Assembly (NCBI GenBank): GCA_902592675.1
Contig: CACJFJ010000001.1
Coordinates: 1-64,000, forward strand
Reading direction: 5' to 3'
Length of the DNA: 64,000 bases
Source: an uncultured Pelagibacteraceae bacterium
GTDB lineage: Bacteria > Pseudomonadota > Alphaproteobacteria > Pelagibacterales > Pelagibacteraceae
How positions within the stretch are numbered: the first letter of the stretch is position 1; each line of letters starts with the position of its first letter. The notes below the pieces were generated by a model. That model made no database searches. It was not told where the DNA came from and saw only the letters and a list, made by a program, of their open reading frames with translations. A program made the position numbers and the translations under genes. This document shows, one piece after another, positions 23,023-33,059 of the stretch.

Positions 23023-24285
23023 TTAATTATTCAAACTTTCTTTATTCTTTGCAGTCGCTAAATTAGGCGAACCTCCTAATATGGGCTCGGTAATACTTAG
23101 TGGAATTGGAAGAGTTTTTTCTTTCCATCCTAAAACTGGCAAAATCACTAAAAAGTGCAAGAAATAATATGCTGTAGCTACTCTAGCTACTAATAAATAT
23201 AATCCCTCAGCTGGCATTGCTCCTACATAACCAAGAATTAAAACGTCAGCAACTAAAATCCAATAAAATTGTTTATACAAAGGTCTAAACACAGCTGACC
23301 TAATCTTTGAAGTATCAAGCCAAGGAAGGGCAGCTAAAATTAAAATAGCTGATAACATTGCAACCACTCCTAAAAGTTTATCTGGAACTGATCTTAAAAT
23401 TGCGTAGAAAGGTAACAAATACCACTCAGGAACGATGTGTGCTGGAGTGACTAACGGATTAGCTTCAATATAATTATCAGCATGACCTAGAATATTTGGT
23501 GTGTAAAAAACAAAAAATGCAAAAACAATCATGAACATTAATAACGCAAATCCGTCTTTAATAACTATGTAAGGATGAAATGGAACTGTATCCTTTGAAG
23601 GTTTTTTTACATCTATACCTACTGGATTGTTATTTCCAGGAACATGTAGTGCCCATATATGAAGAACGACTAAACCTAAAATCAAAAAAGGTATCAAGTA
23701 ATGAAGTGTAAAAAATCTTGTTAAAGTTGGATTGTCAACTGAATAACCTCCCCATAACCAGGTAACTATACCCTCACCAACCAAAGGAATTGCACTAAAT
23801 AAGTTCGTTATTACAGTCGCGCCCCAGAAACTCATTTGTCCCCAAGGAAGCACATAACCTAAAAATGCAGCAGCCATCATTAATAAATATATGATGATAC
23901 CTATTATCCAAATTATTTCTCTAGGGGCTTTATAAGAACCATAAAATAGAGATCTAAAAATATGAATATAAACAGCAAGAAAAAACATTGATGCACCATT
24001 CGCATGAATGTATCTTATTAACCAACCATAATTTACGTCTCTCATAATGTGCTCAACACTGTCAAAGGCCATATCAGCATGAGCAATATAATGCATCGCA
24101 AGAACTAGACCTGTAACAATTTGAGTTATTAAACAAAAAGTTAGTATTCCTCCAAATGTCCACCAATAATTTAAATTTTTAGGTGTTGGATAATCAGTTA
24201 AATGATTGGCTAAAGTTAATAAAGGTAAACGATCATTAAACCATTTTCCGAATTTTGATTTTGGTGTGTATTCGTGATCACTCAT
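23023..24285 (-). CDS. petB: cytochrome b of the bc1 complex
   Basis: [62 protein letters not shown]. Confidence 0.98.
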   Translation of the reverse strand: MSDHEYTPKSKFGKWFNDRLPLLTLANHLTDYPTPKNLNYWWTFGGILTFCLITQIVTGLVLAMHYIAHADMAFDSVEHIMRDVNYGWLIRYIHANGASMFFLAVYIHIFRSLFYGSYKAPREIIWIIGIIIYLLMMAAAFLGYVLPWGQMSFWGATVITNLFSAIPLVGEGIVTWLWGGYSVDNPTLTRFFTLHYLIPFLILGLVVLHIWALHVPGNNNPVGIDVKKPSKDTVPFHPYIVIKDGFALLMFMIVFAFFVFYTPNILGHADNYIEANPLVTPAHIVPEWYLLPFYAILRSVPDKLLGVVAMLSAILILAALPWLDTSKIRSAVFRPLYKQFYWILVADVLILGYVGAMPAEGLYLLVARVATAYYFLHFLVILPVLGWKEKTLPIPLSITEPILGGSPNLATAKNKESLNN

Positions 24286-24290
24286 AAAAA

Positions 24291-24800
24291 CTATCCAATC
24301 TTAATCGTGTTAGCATTAACAAATTCATATTTAGGAATTTCCATATTTGTTGGAGCTGGTCCTTTTCTGATTCTTCCCGAGATATCATAATGAGAACCGT
24401 GACAAGGACAAAACCATCCATTGTATTCTCCTTTTTGATCTAAAGGAACACAACCTAAATGGGTGCAAACTCCAAGCATTACTAGCCACTCTGGATTCTT
24501 CGCACGATCTTCGTCTTTTTCAGGATGTTTTAATTCTTCCAATTTTACAGATCTTGCCTCTGCTATCTCACTCTGAGTTCTTCTTCGAATAAAGACTGGT
24601 TTGCCTCTCCATAAAACAGTAATAGTTTTTCCTGGATTCAATGCGCTAACGTCTACTTCAGTACTAGCTAACGCCTTAACTGATGCATCAGGGTTCATTT
24701 GATCTATCATTGGCCATACTACTGCTGCTGCCCCTACGGCCCCTACAGCATATGTGGCTGTAAATAAAAAGTCTCTTCTTTTAGTCTCTTTTTCTGCCAT
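24291..24800 (-). CDS. petA: ubiquinol-cytochrome c reductase iron-sulfur (Rieske) subunit
   Basis: Rieske motifs CTHLGCVP and [15 protein letters not shown] twin-Arg-type N-terminus. Confidence 0.98.
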   Translation of the reverse strand: MAEKETKRRDFLFTATYAVGAVGAAAVVWPMIDQMNPDASVKALASTEVDVSALNPGKTITVLWRGKPVFIRRRTQSEIAEARSVKLEELKHPEKDEDRAKNPEWLVMLGVCTHLGCVPLDQKGEYNGWFCPCHGSHYDISGRIRKGPAPTNMEIPKYEFVNANTIKIG

Positions 24801-24888
24801 CTGTAAATACTTATAATTCTATATATTGATTTAGCTTGTTAATATATGATTACATATAATAAAAAAGTATTATTTTTCTACTGAAAGA

Positions 24889-25362
24889 ATGACACATAAT
24901 CAAATGAATGAGGGGCCTAAAATTGCTTTATTTGAACCAGATATACCACAAAATACAGCTGCTATAGTTAGGACTTGTGCCTGTCTTGGAGCAAAATTAG
25001 AGATCATAGAACCATGTGGTTTTTTTATCAATGACAAGCGTTTTAAAAGGGTCGTAATGGACTATATGAATGAGGAGGATATAAAATTTTACAAAAGTTC
25101 AGAGGAATTTTTCGAGCACAAACAGAATAAAAGGATTGTATTAATGACTACTAAAGCATCATTATCATATACAAAATTTAAATTTGACAAAAAAGATACA
25201 ATTTTATTTGGTAGAGAAAGCGCAGGTGTTCCAGAAAAAATACATAAATCAGTTAAAGATAGGCTTAAAATTCCAATGAAAAATGATAAACGTTCACTTA
25301 ATATAGCTTCATCAGTTGCAATAATTTTAGCTGAAAGCTTTAAACAAACAAACTTAATTTAA
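24889..25362 (+). CDS. trmL: tRNA (cytidine/uridine(34)-2'-O)-methyltransferase, SPOUT family
   Basis: FEPDIPQNTAAIVRTCACLGAKLEIIEPCGF, LFGRESAGVPE, IPMKNDKRSLNIASSVAI. Confidence 0.93.
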   Translation: MTHNQMNEGPKIALFEPDIPQNTAAIVRTCACLGAKLEIIEPCGFFINDKRFKRVVMDYMNEEDIKFYKSSEEFFEHKQNKRIVLMTTKASLSYTKFKFDKKDTILFGRESAGVPEKIHKSVKDRLKIPMKNDKRSLNIASSVAIILAESFKQTNLI

Positions 25363-26187
25363 ATGGAATTAAATATAAAAAAAGACTTAACAAGTAACTG
25401 GTTTAAAACTCTTCAAAACGCATTTTGTGACGATATAAGCCGAATAGAAAAAAAAAATTTATTCAAATCAACTTCATGGAGAAGAAATTCTGAAAAAGAT
25501 GAGGGTGGAGGTGAATACAGAATATTACAAAATGGTAAAGTTTTTGAAAAAGTTGGTGTTAATTTTTCCAAAGTTTATGGAAAATTTCCAAAAAAATTTC
25601 AGAAAAATATCTTTGGAGCTCAAAAGGATGCAAAATTTTGGGCATCAGGTATATCTGTTGTAATGCATATGAAAAACCCTCTGATACCAGCAATGCATTT
25701 TAACACAAGATACATTTGTACTACTAAAGATTGGTTTGGAGGGGGTATTGATGTAACTCCATCAAAAAATGATTTAAATGAGAAAAAAGAGTTTCATAAA
25801 ATCCTGAAAAATATGTGTGATCGACATAATAAGAATTTTTATAAAAAATACAAAAAATGGTGTGATGAATACTTTTATTTACCTCACCGAAAAGAGCCAA
25901 GGGGAATAGGAGGAATTTTTTTTGATTATAGAAGAGATAATTTTGAAAAAGACTTCAAATTTACAAGAGATGTAGGAATTACATTTCAACATATTTTCAA
26001 TACTATAATTAGAAATAAGATAAATAGAAAGTGGACCAAAAAAGATAAAGAAAAACAATTTATCAAAAGAGGAAGATATGTAGAATTTAATTTACTTTAT
26101 GACAGAGGTACAAAATTTGGATTACAAACAGATGGTAATATTGAAGGAATTTTAATGTCTTTGCCACCACTAGCTAAATGGAAATAA
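25363..26187 (+). CDS. hemF: oxygen-dependent coproporphyrinogen III oxidase
   Basis: GGGEYRILQNGKVFEKVGVNFS, HFNTRYI, WFGGGIDVTP, YFYLPHRKEPRGIGGIFFD, RGRYVEFNLLYDRGTKFGLQT. Confidence 0.98.
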   Translation: MELNIKKDLTSNWFKTLQNAFCDDISRIEKKNLFKSTSWRRNSEKDEGGGEYRILQNGKVFEKVGVNFSKVYGKFPKKFQKNIFGAQKDAKFWASGISVVMHMKNPLIPAMHFNTRYICTTKDWFGGGIDVTPSKNDLNEKKEFHKILKNMCDRHNKNFYKKYKKWCDEYFYLPHRKEPRGIGGIFFDYRRDNFEKDFKFTRDVGITFQHIFNTIIRNKINRKWTKKDKEKQFIKRGRYVEFNLLYDRGTKFGLQTDGNIEGILMSLPPLAKWK

Positions 26188-26664
26188 ATGAATAAAGAAC
26201 CAATCACCTTAAATGGACTTAATAAACTTAAAGAAGAGCTTGTTTATTTAAAAGAAAAAAAAAGACCAGAAATAGTTAATGCGATTGCAGAAGCTAGATC
26301 ACATGGAGATCTAAAAGAAAATGCTGAATATCACGCTGCCAAAGAGGAGCAATCATATAATGAAGGTCGCATTACTGAAATTAATGATATTATTGCTAGA
26401 GCTAATGTGATTGATGTTACAAAACTTAATAATGATGGAAAAGTCATTTTTGGTTCAACTGTATTTTTAGAAAATCTAGATAGTGGAGAGAAAATAAATT
26501 ATAAAATTGTTGGCAAAGATGAGGCCGATCTTAAAAATAAATTAATATTTTTTCAATCGCCTATTGGGAAAGGATTAATTGGAAAAAATAAAAATGACCT
26601 TGTTGAAATCAGTACACCAGCTGGAATTAAAAATTTCGAAATTAAAGATGTTAAGTATATTTAG
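26188..26664 (+). CDS. greA: transcription elongation factor GreA
   Basis: [41 protein letters not shown]. Confidence 0.97.
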   Translation: MNKEPITLNGLNKLKEELVYLKEKKRPEIVNAIAEARSHGDLKENAEYHAAKEEQSYNEGRITEINDIIARANVIDVTKLNNDGKVIFGSTVFLENLDSGEKINYKIVGKDEADLKNKLIFFQSPIGKGLIGKNKNDLVEISTPAGIKNFEIKDVKYI

Positions 26665-27935
26665 CTTTTAATGATATTGTCAACTTGAGTATCTGATAAC
26701 TGAAAATTATTATTTACCCACTCCTTTTCAATAATTTTTAATTTAACTCCTAGTTGCTTGCCCTCAGGTATATTGTATTTAGAAATTAAAATTTCAGCTT
26801 TTATTGGCATAATAGGTATCTTTTTATTTTTAAAAATTTCAGACAATTCAAAAAGATCTAGGTCAATTTTTTTTGAAGTTATTATCTTAAAATTTATAAT
26901 ATCCATTACGGCTTGATTTCCATAATAATAAAAAATCTTATTTAAGTTTTGTTCTGTAAATATTTTTGAATTAATATTTTCCTTAAAAAAATTATCTATT
27001 ATCTTTATTCTTTTTCGATCTTTTTTTGAAATATTATACTTAAATATAAAATAGTCTGCATTGTCTTTGTTATCTATAACCAATAAAGATATCAAAAAAG
27101 TTAAATCAGAATTTTTTAATATTTCCCTTTTATTTGGATTTAATTTGTTAAAAAGATTTAAATTTTTAACTTCTGGAAAAATAATTAAAAATGTTTCAAG
27201 ACAAAACTTATCTTTTGACAATCTTTCAAGTGTGTTTAGTTGTATAATCTTTTTTAATTCATCTAATAATCTTTCTTTTGATAATTTTGAAACTCCACCT
27301 AAATTTTTTTTAATTTTTTTAATTACTTCAGGTTTATGTGGGTGTTTTGAATAGATCAAAAAAAATCTAAAATATCTTAATATTCTTAGATAATCCTCTT
27401 TAATCCTTTTGTCAGGATCTCCAATAAAAATTACATCACCATTTTCTAAATCAGTCTTCCCATCGTAGGGATCAAAAAGATTACCCTCAACATCTGAATA
27501 AATAGAGTTTATTGTAAAATCTCTTCTTGATGAGTCTTTTTTCCAATCATTTGAGAATCTAACTTCAGCATGTCTTCCATCTGTATTAATATCCTCCCTT
27601 AAAGAAGTAATCTCAAATTTATATTCACCTGATGTGGCTGTTATTGTTCCATGTTCTTTCCCACTTTCATAAAAGCTGATTTCATTTCTTTTTAACGCAT
27701 CACAAGTTTGCTCTGGTTTTAAATTTGTAGCTAAATCAATATCATCGTAAACTTCATTATTTATAATTTTTCTTAGACAGCCACCTACATACATAAGTTC
27801 ACTATTTGAAGAAAAAGAATTAATAGCTTTAAAAATTTTTCCTACAGGTGTTTTTTTTTTAATATCTTTGATTTTTTTACTTAGATCATCAAGATTATTT
27901 GATCTAAAAAAAATTTTATCTAAAAAATTTCTCAT
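26661..27935 (-). CDS. cca: CCA tRNA nucleotidyltransferase / polyA polymerase family protein
   Basis: [63 protein letters not shown]. Confidence 0.93.
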   Translation of the reverse strand: MRNFLDKIFFRSNNLDDLSKKIKDIKKKTPVGKIFKAINSFSSNSELMYVGGCLRKIINNEVYDDIDLATNLKPEQTCDALKRNEISFYESGKEHGTITATSGEYKFEITSLREDINTDGRHAEVRFSNDWKKDSSRRDFTINSIYSDVEGNLFDPYDGKTDLENGDVIFIGDPDKRIKEDYLRILRYFRFFLIYSKHPHKPEVIKKIKKNLGGVSKLSKERLLDELKKIIQLNTLERLSKDKFCLETFLIIFPEVKNLNLFNKLNPNKREILKNSDLTFLISLLVIDNKDNADYFIFKYNISKKDRKRIKIIDNFFKENINSKIFTEQNLNKIFYYYGNQAVMDIINFKIITSKKIDLDLFELSEIFKNKKIPIMPIKAEILISKYNIPEGKQLGVKLKIIEKEWVNNNFQLSDTQVDNIIKS

Positions 27936-27938
27936 AAT

Positions 27939-28012
27939 TGGCTGGGGCGCTAGGATTCGAACCTAGGATGCAGGTACCAAAAACCCGTGCCTTACCGCTT
28001 GGCTACGCCCCA
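27939..28012 (-). tRNA. tRNA-Gln (anticodon TTG), CCA encoded
   Basis: Minus strand TGGGGCGTAGCCAAGCGGTAAGGCACGGGTTTTTGGTACCTGCATCCTAGGTTCGAATCCTAGCGCCCCAGCCA. It has a 7-bp acceptor stem, D arm, anticodon loop TTTTGGT, T arm CTAGG-TTCGAAT-CCTAG and encoded CCA. Confidence 0.96.
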
Positions 28013-28044
28013 ATAATAAAATCATATAACACAAAAAAAAAAAT

Positions 28045-28890
28045 TTATATAGTTTTTGAGGCTATACACCAGTAATTTTTAAATTTTTTGTTAAACTTTT
28101 TCTTTGCCTCAAGACATTTGTGTTTTGTTTGATAATAAGCCACTAATGCTGACCCTGAACCTGTCATTCTAACAAATATTGGGTCTAATAAATTTTCTAA
28201 ATAAAATTTTATTTTTTTCAGTTTTGAATATTTAGAGAAAGCAATTTTTTCAAGGCTATTATTGGCTTTTTTTAAAAAAAACATATTAAACATTTTTTTT
28301 TGTGGTTGTTTAAAATGAGTCTTATTAAATTTTTTTACTTTTGAATATATATCTTTAGTCGCACAACCAAAGTTTGGTTTTACAATTAAGGTATGAAATT
28401 TTTTACAACCATCAAAATAACGAATATCATTTTTAGAATTTATAATACAGTTTGTTGAATATAGGCCTAAAATAACATCTGATCCAATTGATTTACAAAC
28501 GTTAAGGATCTCATTTTTATTGATTTGAATTATTTTTTTTTTGATAAAAAATTTCAAAATGCTTGCAGCATTCATTGATCCCCCGCCTAATCCTGCTTTA
28601 CTAGGTATTCTTTTAAAAATTTTTATCTTAAACTTTTCATCTCTCAGCAGTTTTTTTTTTTCTAGATTTTCTAGTAACTTAGAAACTGTATTTTTTTTTC
28701 CTATATTCTTAGAAAATTTACCAGTAAATGAAATTTTGTGTTTTTTTGATTTAATTCTTTTAATAAAGATATCATCATGAAGTAAGATAAACCCTACTAA
28801 GCTCTCAATTTTGTGTAATGATGAATTTTTACCAACTATGTTTAGTGCATAATTAATTTTTGCGTGTGATTTTATTTTATAGTACTTCAT
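28045..28890 (-). CDS. ispE: 4-diphosphocytidyl-2-C-methyl-D-erythritol kinase
   Basis: KSHAKINYALNIVGK, IPSKAGLGGGSMNAASILKF, MTGSGSALVAYY. Start set at MKYYKIKSHAKIN. Confidence 0.93.
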   Translation of the reverse strand: MKYYKIKSHAKINYALNIVGKNSSLHKIESLVGFILLHDDIFIKRIKSKKHKISFTGKFSKNIGKKNTVSKLLENLEKKKLLRDEKFKIKIFKRIPSKAGLGGGSMNAASILKFFIKKKIIQINKNEILNVCKSIGSDVILGLYSTNCIINSKNDIRYFDGCKKFHTLIVKPNFGCATKDIYSKVKKFNKTHFKQPQKKMFNMFFLKKANNSLEKIAFSKYSKLKKIKFYLENLLDPIFVRMTGSGSALVAYYQTKHKCLEAKKKFNKKFKNYWCIASKTI

Positions 28891-28891
28891 T

Positions 28892-30577
28892 CTATAAATT
28901 TTTAAGTCCTTTAACCAGTTTAACATTAATTTTACTGATCATCTCATCATCAGCGTCATCCATATTCAAAACACTAGACCAGAAATATCTTGCTTGTATT
29001 TTTCTATCTAACTTCCACAATATATCTCCATAATGATCGTTAACAATTGGATCGTCTGGCATTAGTTCTACAGCCCTTTTTAAAAATTCTTCAGCTTTGA
29101 GAAAATCGTTTATCAAATAATATGCCCAACCAATAGAGTCTATAATATAAGGATCATCACTTTTGATTGCGTAAGCAGTCTCAAGCATTTTAATTGCATC
29201 ATTTATTTTATAATCTCTCTCAAGCCATGAATAAGCCAAATAATTTAAAACATACGCATCATCAGGTTTTATCTTTAATGAGAGCTTCAAATCTTTATCC
29301 GCTTTATCATAAATTCTAAGACGTTCGAAACTACTGCCTCTTCTGTAAAGTAAATTTGATTTTATTTCAGAATTTTTATCTAATTTTTCTATAACTTTTG
29401 AATAATATTCTATTGCTTGATTATACTTTTTGGCATTTTTATAAAAGTTTCCCATATCATATAAAAACTTTTTATTTGGTTGAGAAATTTTATTAAATTG
29501 AGAATTTAGATAATTGAGAGACTCCTCTTTATTTTTTTGTTTTGCAATAATTTGTGCCTCTTTTTTAACTCTAAACCAAAAATAGAAATCATCACTTTTT
29601 TTAAAATTTTTAAGAGTTTTCCTTGCTTCTTTATATTCACCATTTAAGAGTTGATTTTCGACAGTCAAAGATAAATTAAATAAAAATTTTTGATTTAAAA
29701 AATTTGATACATTTAAATAAAAATTAGATTTTTCAAAATTATCTTGTGATGAATAAAGGTTGGAAATTATAAAAAGAAATTCACTGGTTATATCTTGATG
29801 ATTTTTGCAAGAAAAAACCTGTCTAAATTTTTTGGCGTTTCCACTCTCAATCCAGCTTTTTCCTTGAGATAATAATAATGTACTATTTATAAATTCAATA
29901 TCGTCAGTTATTTTTTTTGCCTCTTCCATTCTCCCATTTTCAATTAAATAACTTAAGTAAAAAAATTTATATCTACTATAATCTGTTTGAGGATCATTAA
30001 ATAAATTTGAAAAATATAAATCAGTTTTTTTGTCGCCCAGATAGCATCTTTGGAACGTTTCAGAAATGATTGAAAGTTTACCAAAATTTTTTTTATTATC
30101 TAAAATTTTATTTTCTTTAAATACATATACATATTGTTTTAAAATTTCAAAAATTGCTAAATTTAATCTATTTTCTTCGGAAATATTTTCTAGTCTATTT
30201 AATCTAGTATATGCGGACTTAAATTCACTCTTTTTTAAATCATCAACAAAAAGCAACAAGTGAGCTTCAAAGAAATTTGAATTATTCTTTTCTTTATTCA
30301 TTTTAATCAAGTTGATAGCTTGAGGAATTTTATTTTCTAAAACTAACGTATAAATATATCTTTTTAAAAAAGGGTCGTGTTTATCTATTAAAATTTTTGA
30401 TAAGCTGAAAAAATTTAATGCATCCGAATTATTTTTATTTTCAGAAGCAACTATTCCAGAAAAATATTTTGACAGACCTGTAAATTTTTCCCCTGAAAAA
30501 CTATTACTTTTAGAATGAATTGGACTCTGGTATAATAAAAATATTAAGAGAATAATTTTTATTTTTTTAAAAGACAT
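28892..30577 (-). CDS. TPR-repeat protein with signal peptide
   Basis: Multiple TPR-like units (NQAIEYYSKVIEKL..., YVLNYLAYSWLERDYKINDAIKML, IIDSIGWAYYLINDFLKAEEFLKRAVEL). Hydrophobic N-terminus. Confidence 0.85.
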   Translation of the reverse strand: MSFKKIKIILLIFLLYQSPIHSKSNSFSGEKFTGLSKYFSGIVASENKNNSDALNFFSLSKILIDKHDPFLKRYIYTLVLENKIPQAINLIKMNKEKNNSNFFEAHLLLFVDDLKKSEFKSAYTRLNRLENISEENRLNLAIFEILKQYVYVFKENKILDNKKNFGKLSIISETFQRCYLGDKKTDLYFSNLFNDPQTDYSRYKFFYLSYLIENGRMEEAKKITDDIEFINSTLLLSQGKSWIESGNAKKFRQVFSCKNHQDITSEFLFIISNLYSSQDNFEKSNFYLNVSNFLNQKFLFNLSLTVENQLLNGEYKEARKTLKNFKKSDDFYFWFRVKKEAQIIAKQKNKEESLNYLNSQFNKISQPNKKFLYDMGNFYKNAKKYNQAIEYYSKVIEKLDKNSEIKSNLLYRRGSSFERLRIYDKADKDLKLSLKIKPDDAYVLNYLAYSWLERDYKINDAIKMLETAYAIKSDDPYIIDSIGWAYYLINDFLKAEEFLKRAVELMPDDPIVNDHYGDILWKLDRKIQARYFWSSVLNMDDADDEMISKINVKLVKGLKNL

Positions 30578-30588
30578 TAGGACATTTT

Positions 30589-31308
30589 ATGATTAAAAAG
30601 ACTTTAAATCAAAATACAAAATATGTTCGTCAATTAATAAAAATTGTAGAACCAAATTTTAATTTTGGAAGTAAACCTATAAATAGATTCGATTTGGACA
30701 AAAATGCTCAAGTTGAAACTAGCTTAGATAAATCTAAAAAATTAAAACATCTTGAAGAAAGAATTAATGCAATTGAAAATTGTAAATTGAAAGATTTTTC
30801 AAAAAATTTAGTGATGGGAGATGGAAATATCAATAGTCCAATAATGATAGTAGGAGAAAATCCAGGTGAGTTAGAGGATATTGACAATACCCCTTTTTTG
30901 GGTGAAGCGGGTGCTTTATTGGATAAAATGCTATTAGCAATTAACATAAAAAGAAAAAAAATTTATACTACTTATTCAATAAATTTTAGATCTCCAGAGG
31001 ACAGGAAGCCTACAAGCCAGGAGATTAAAAGATACTCAATTTTCCTGAAAGATCACATATCAATTATAGACCCAAAAATTATTATCTTATTAGGTAGTAC
31101 GGCAATGGAAGCTTTAACTGGCTTAACTAACAAAATTTCAGATGAAAGAGGAAAGTGGAAAGAGATAATTATCAAGAATAAATCTTTTATTGTTATTATC
31201 TCTTTTAGCCCATCATACTTAATAAGATTTCCAGAAAATAAAAAATATTCTTGGATAGATTTAAAAAAAATTAGACAAAAAGTAGAAAAACTAAAGATCG
31301 AAATTTGA
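30589..31308 (+). CDS. uracil-DNA glycosylase, family 4/5-like
   Basis: IMIVGENPGELEDIDNTPFLGEAGALLDKML, INFRSPEDRKPTSQE, IILLGSTAMEAL, SFSPSYLIRFPE. Confidence 0.88.
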   Translation: MIKKTLNQNTKYVRQLIKIVEPNFNFGSKPINRFDLDKNAQVETSLDKSKKLKHLEERINAIENCKLKDFSKNLVMGDGNINSPIMIVGENPGELEDIDNTPFLGEAGALLDKMLLAINIKRKKIYTTYSINFRSPEDRKPTSQEIKRYSIFLKDHISIIDPKIIILLGSTAMEALTGLTNKISDERGKWKEIIIKNKSFIVIISFSPSYLIRFPENKKYSWIDLKKIRQKVEKLKIEI

Positions 31309-31901
31309 TGAAAATAATTGCTGGTGTTGACGAAGTTGGTCGTGGAAGTTTAATAGGACCAGTTTACGCAGCTGCTGTTATCTTGAATAGCACTATTGAT
31401 AAAAAACTATTAAAAGATTCTAAAAGTTTGAATAAATTAAAAAGAATTACTTTAGCAAAATATATCAAAAAAAATTCTATTTGGGCGATTGGTAAAGCGT
31501 CTGTCAAAGAAATTGAGAGGTTTAATATATTAAATGCAAGCTTGTTAGCAATGGAAAGGGCAATTAAAAAACTTAAAAAAAAACCCTCACTTGTTTTAAT
31601 TGATGGTAATAAACTACCAAAAATCAAAAACTATAATTTAAGATCAATTATAAAAGGTGATAAAAAAATACCCTCTATTTCTGCAGCATCAATAATTGCT
31701 AAAGTAGCTCGGGATAAAATGATAACTGCCCTTAGTAAGAAATTTGAAGGCTACTATTGGAGTAAGAATTATGGTTACGGAACAAAAAGACATTTAAAAG
31801 CAATAAAAACTTTAGGGATTACTTCTCATCACAGAAAAACCTTTTCTCCAATTAACAAAATTAGATCCGTTTCACGTAGAAACACAATATCTAGTTGTTA
31901 A
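31305..31901 (+). CDS. rnhB: ribonuclease HII
   Basis: AGVDEVGRGSLIGPVYAAAVIL, LLKDSKSLNKLKR, SISAASIIAKVARDKMI. Confidence 0.97.
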   Translation: MMKIIAGVDEVGRGSLIGPVYAAAVILNSTIDKKLLKDSKSLNKLKRITLAKYIKKNSIWAIGKASVKEIERFNILNASLLAMERAIKKLKKKPSLVLIDGNKLPKIKNYNLRSIIKGDKKIPSISAASIIAKVARDKMITALSKKFEGYYWSKNYGYGTKRHLKAIKTLGITSHHRKTFSPINKIRSVSRRNTISSC

Positions 31902-31946
31902 AAAATAACTTACCACAAATTTAAATCGAAATAATTCAATCGTAGG

Positions 31947-31975
31947 TTGACCCAAGAATCTTTTTGGAGTCTAAT
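31947..31975 (+). promoter_or_regulatory. candidate sigma70-type promoter of ccrM with two GANTC sites
   Basis: TTGACC (31947-31952), 17-nt spacer, TCTAAT (31970-31975). GAATC at 31956-31960 and GAGTC at 31967-31971; ccrM ATG at 31989. Confidence 0.45.
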
Positions 31976-31988
31976 TTGATTTTATAAA

Positions 31989-33059
31989 ATGAATTTAAAG
32001 TTAAAAAATAAATTAATCTATGGAGATAGTTTAGAGGAACTTAAAAAAATTCCTGATGAATCTTTTAATTTAATTTTTGCTGATCCACCTTACAACCTGC
32101 AGTTAAAAAGTGAACTTACAAGACCTGATAGGTCAAAAGTTAGCGCAGTCAACGACGAATGGGATAAATTTGAAAATTTTAAAAAATATGATGAGTTTAC
32201 TTATTCATGGTTAAGCGAATGTAAAAGAATTTTAAAAAAAGATGGTGCAATCTGGGTGATTGGTAGTTATCACAATATTTTTAGAGTTGGAACAGCTATT
32301 CAAAATTTAGGTTTTTGGATTTTAAATGACGTAATTTGGAATAAAAAAAACCCCATGCCAAATTTTAGAGGAACACGTTTCACAAATGCACATGAAACTT
32401 TAATTTGGGCATCTAAATCTGAAAAATCAAAATACACTTTTAATTATCAATCCTTAAAATGTTTAAATGATGATCTTCAAATGAGATCTAATTGGGAATT
32501 GCCGATTTGTAATGGTTCTGAAAGATTAAGAAAGAACGGTAAAAAAGTGCATTCTACCCAAAAACCTGAGGCTCTACTTCATAGAATTTTATTAGCAACT
32601 ACAAATAAAAATGATTTTGTTTTAGATCCTTTTTTAGGATCAGGAACAACAGCAACAGTTGCAAAAAAATTAGGTAGAAATTATTACGGAATTGAAAAAG
32701 AAAAAACCTATTTTAAAGCTGCTGAACAAAGACTAAAGAAAGCAAAACCCATAGAAGATGATAATTTAGATACTCTTCAGAACGGAAGATCTAAACCAAG
32801 AATACCTTTTGGTTCTTTGGTTGAATTAGGAATTATAAAACCAGGAACTACTATTTTCGATAACAAAAAGAAAATTAGCGCAAAAATTAGGGCTGATGGC
32901 AGTATCAAACATGCTCAAACTGAGGGCTCTATTCATAAAGTGGCAGCCACAATATTAGGTGCTGAAAGCTGTAATGGATGGACATATTGGCATTATAACT
33001 TGAATGGGAACGCAGTTCCTATCGATCATTTAAGACAAAGATTGATTTCTAATAGCTAG
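31989..33059 (+). CDS. ccrM: CcrM-type adenine-specific DNA methyltransferase (GANTC specificity inferred)
   Basis: FADPPYNLQL, VLDPFLGSGTTATVAKKLGRNYYGIE, and the C-terminal CcrM extension GSIKHAQTEGSIHKVAATILGAESCNGWTYWHY. Confidence 0.96.
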   Translation: MNLKLKNKLIYGDSLEELKKIPDESFNLIFADPPYNLQLKSELTRPDRSKVSAVNDEWDKFENFKKYDEFTYSWLSECKRILKKDGAIWVIGSYHNIFRVGTAIQNLGFWILNDVIWNKKNPMPNFRGTRFTNAHETLIWASKSEKSKYTFNYQSLKCLNDDLQMRSNWELPICNGSERLRKNGKKVHSTQKPEALLHRILLATTNKNDFVLDPFLGSGTTATVAKKLGRNYYGIEKEKTYFKAAEQRLKKAKPIEDDNLDTLQNGRSKPRIPFGSLVELGIIKPGTTIFDNKKKISAKIRADGSIKHAQTEGSIHKVAATILGAESCNGWTYWHYNLNGNAVPIDHLRQRLISNS

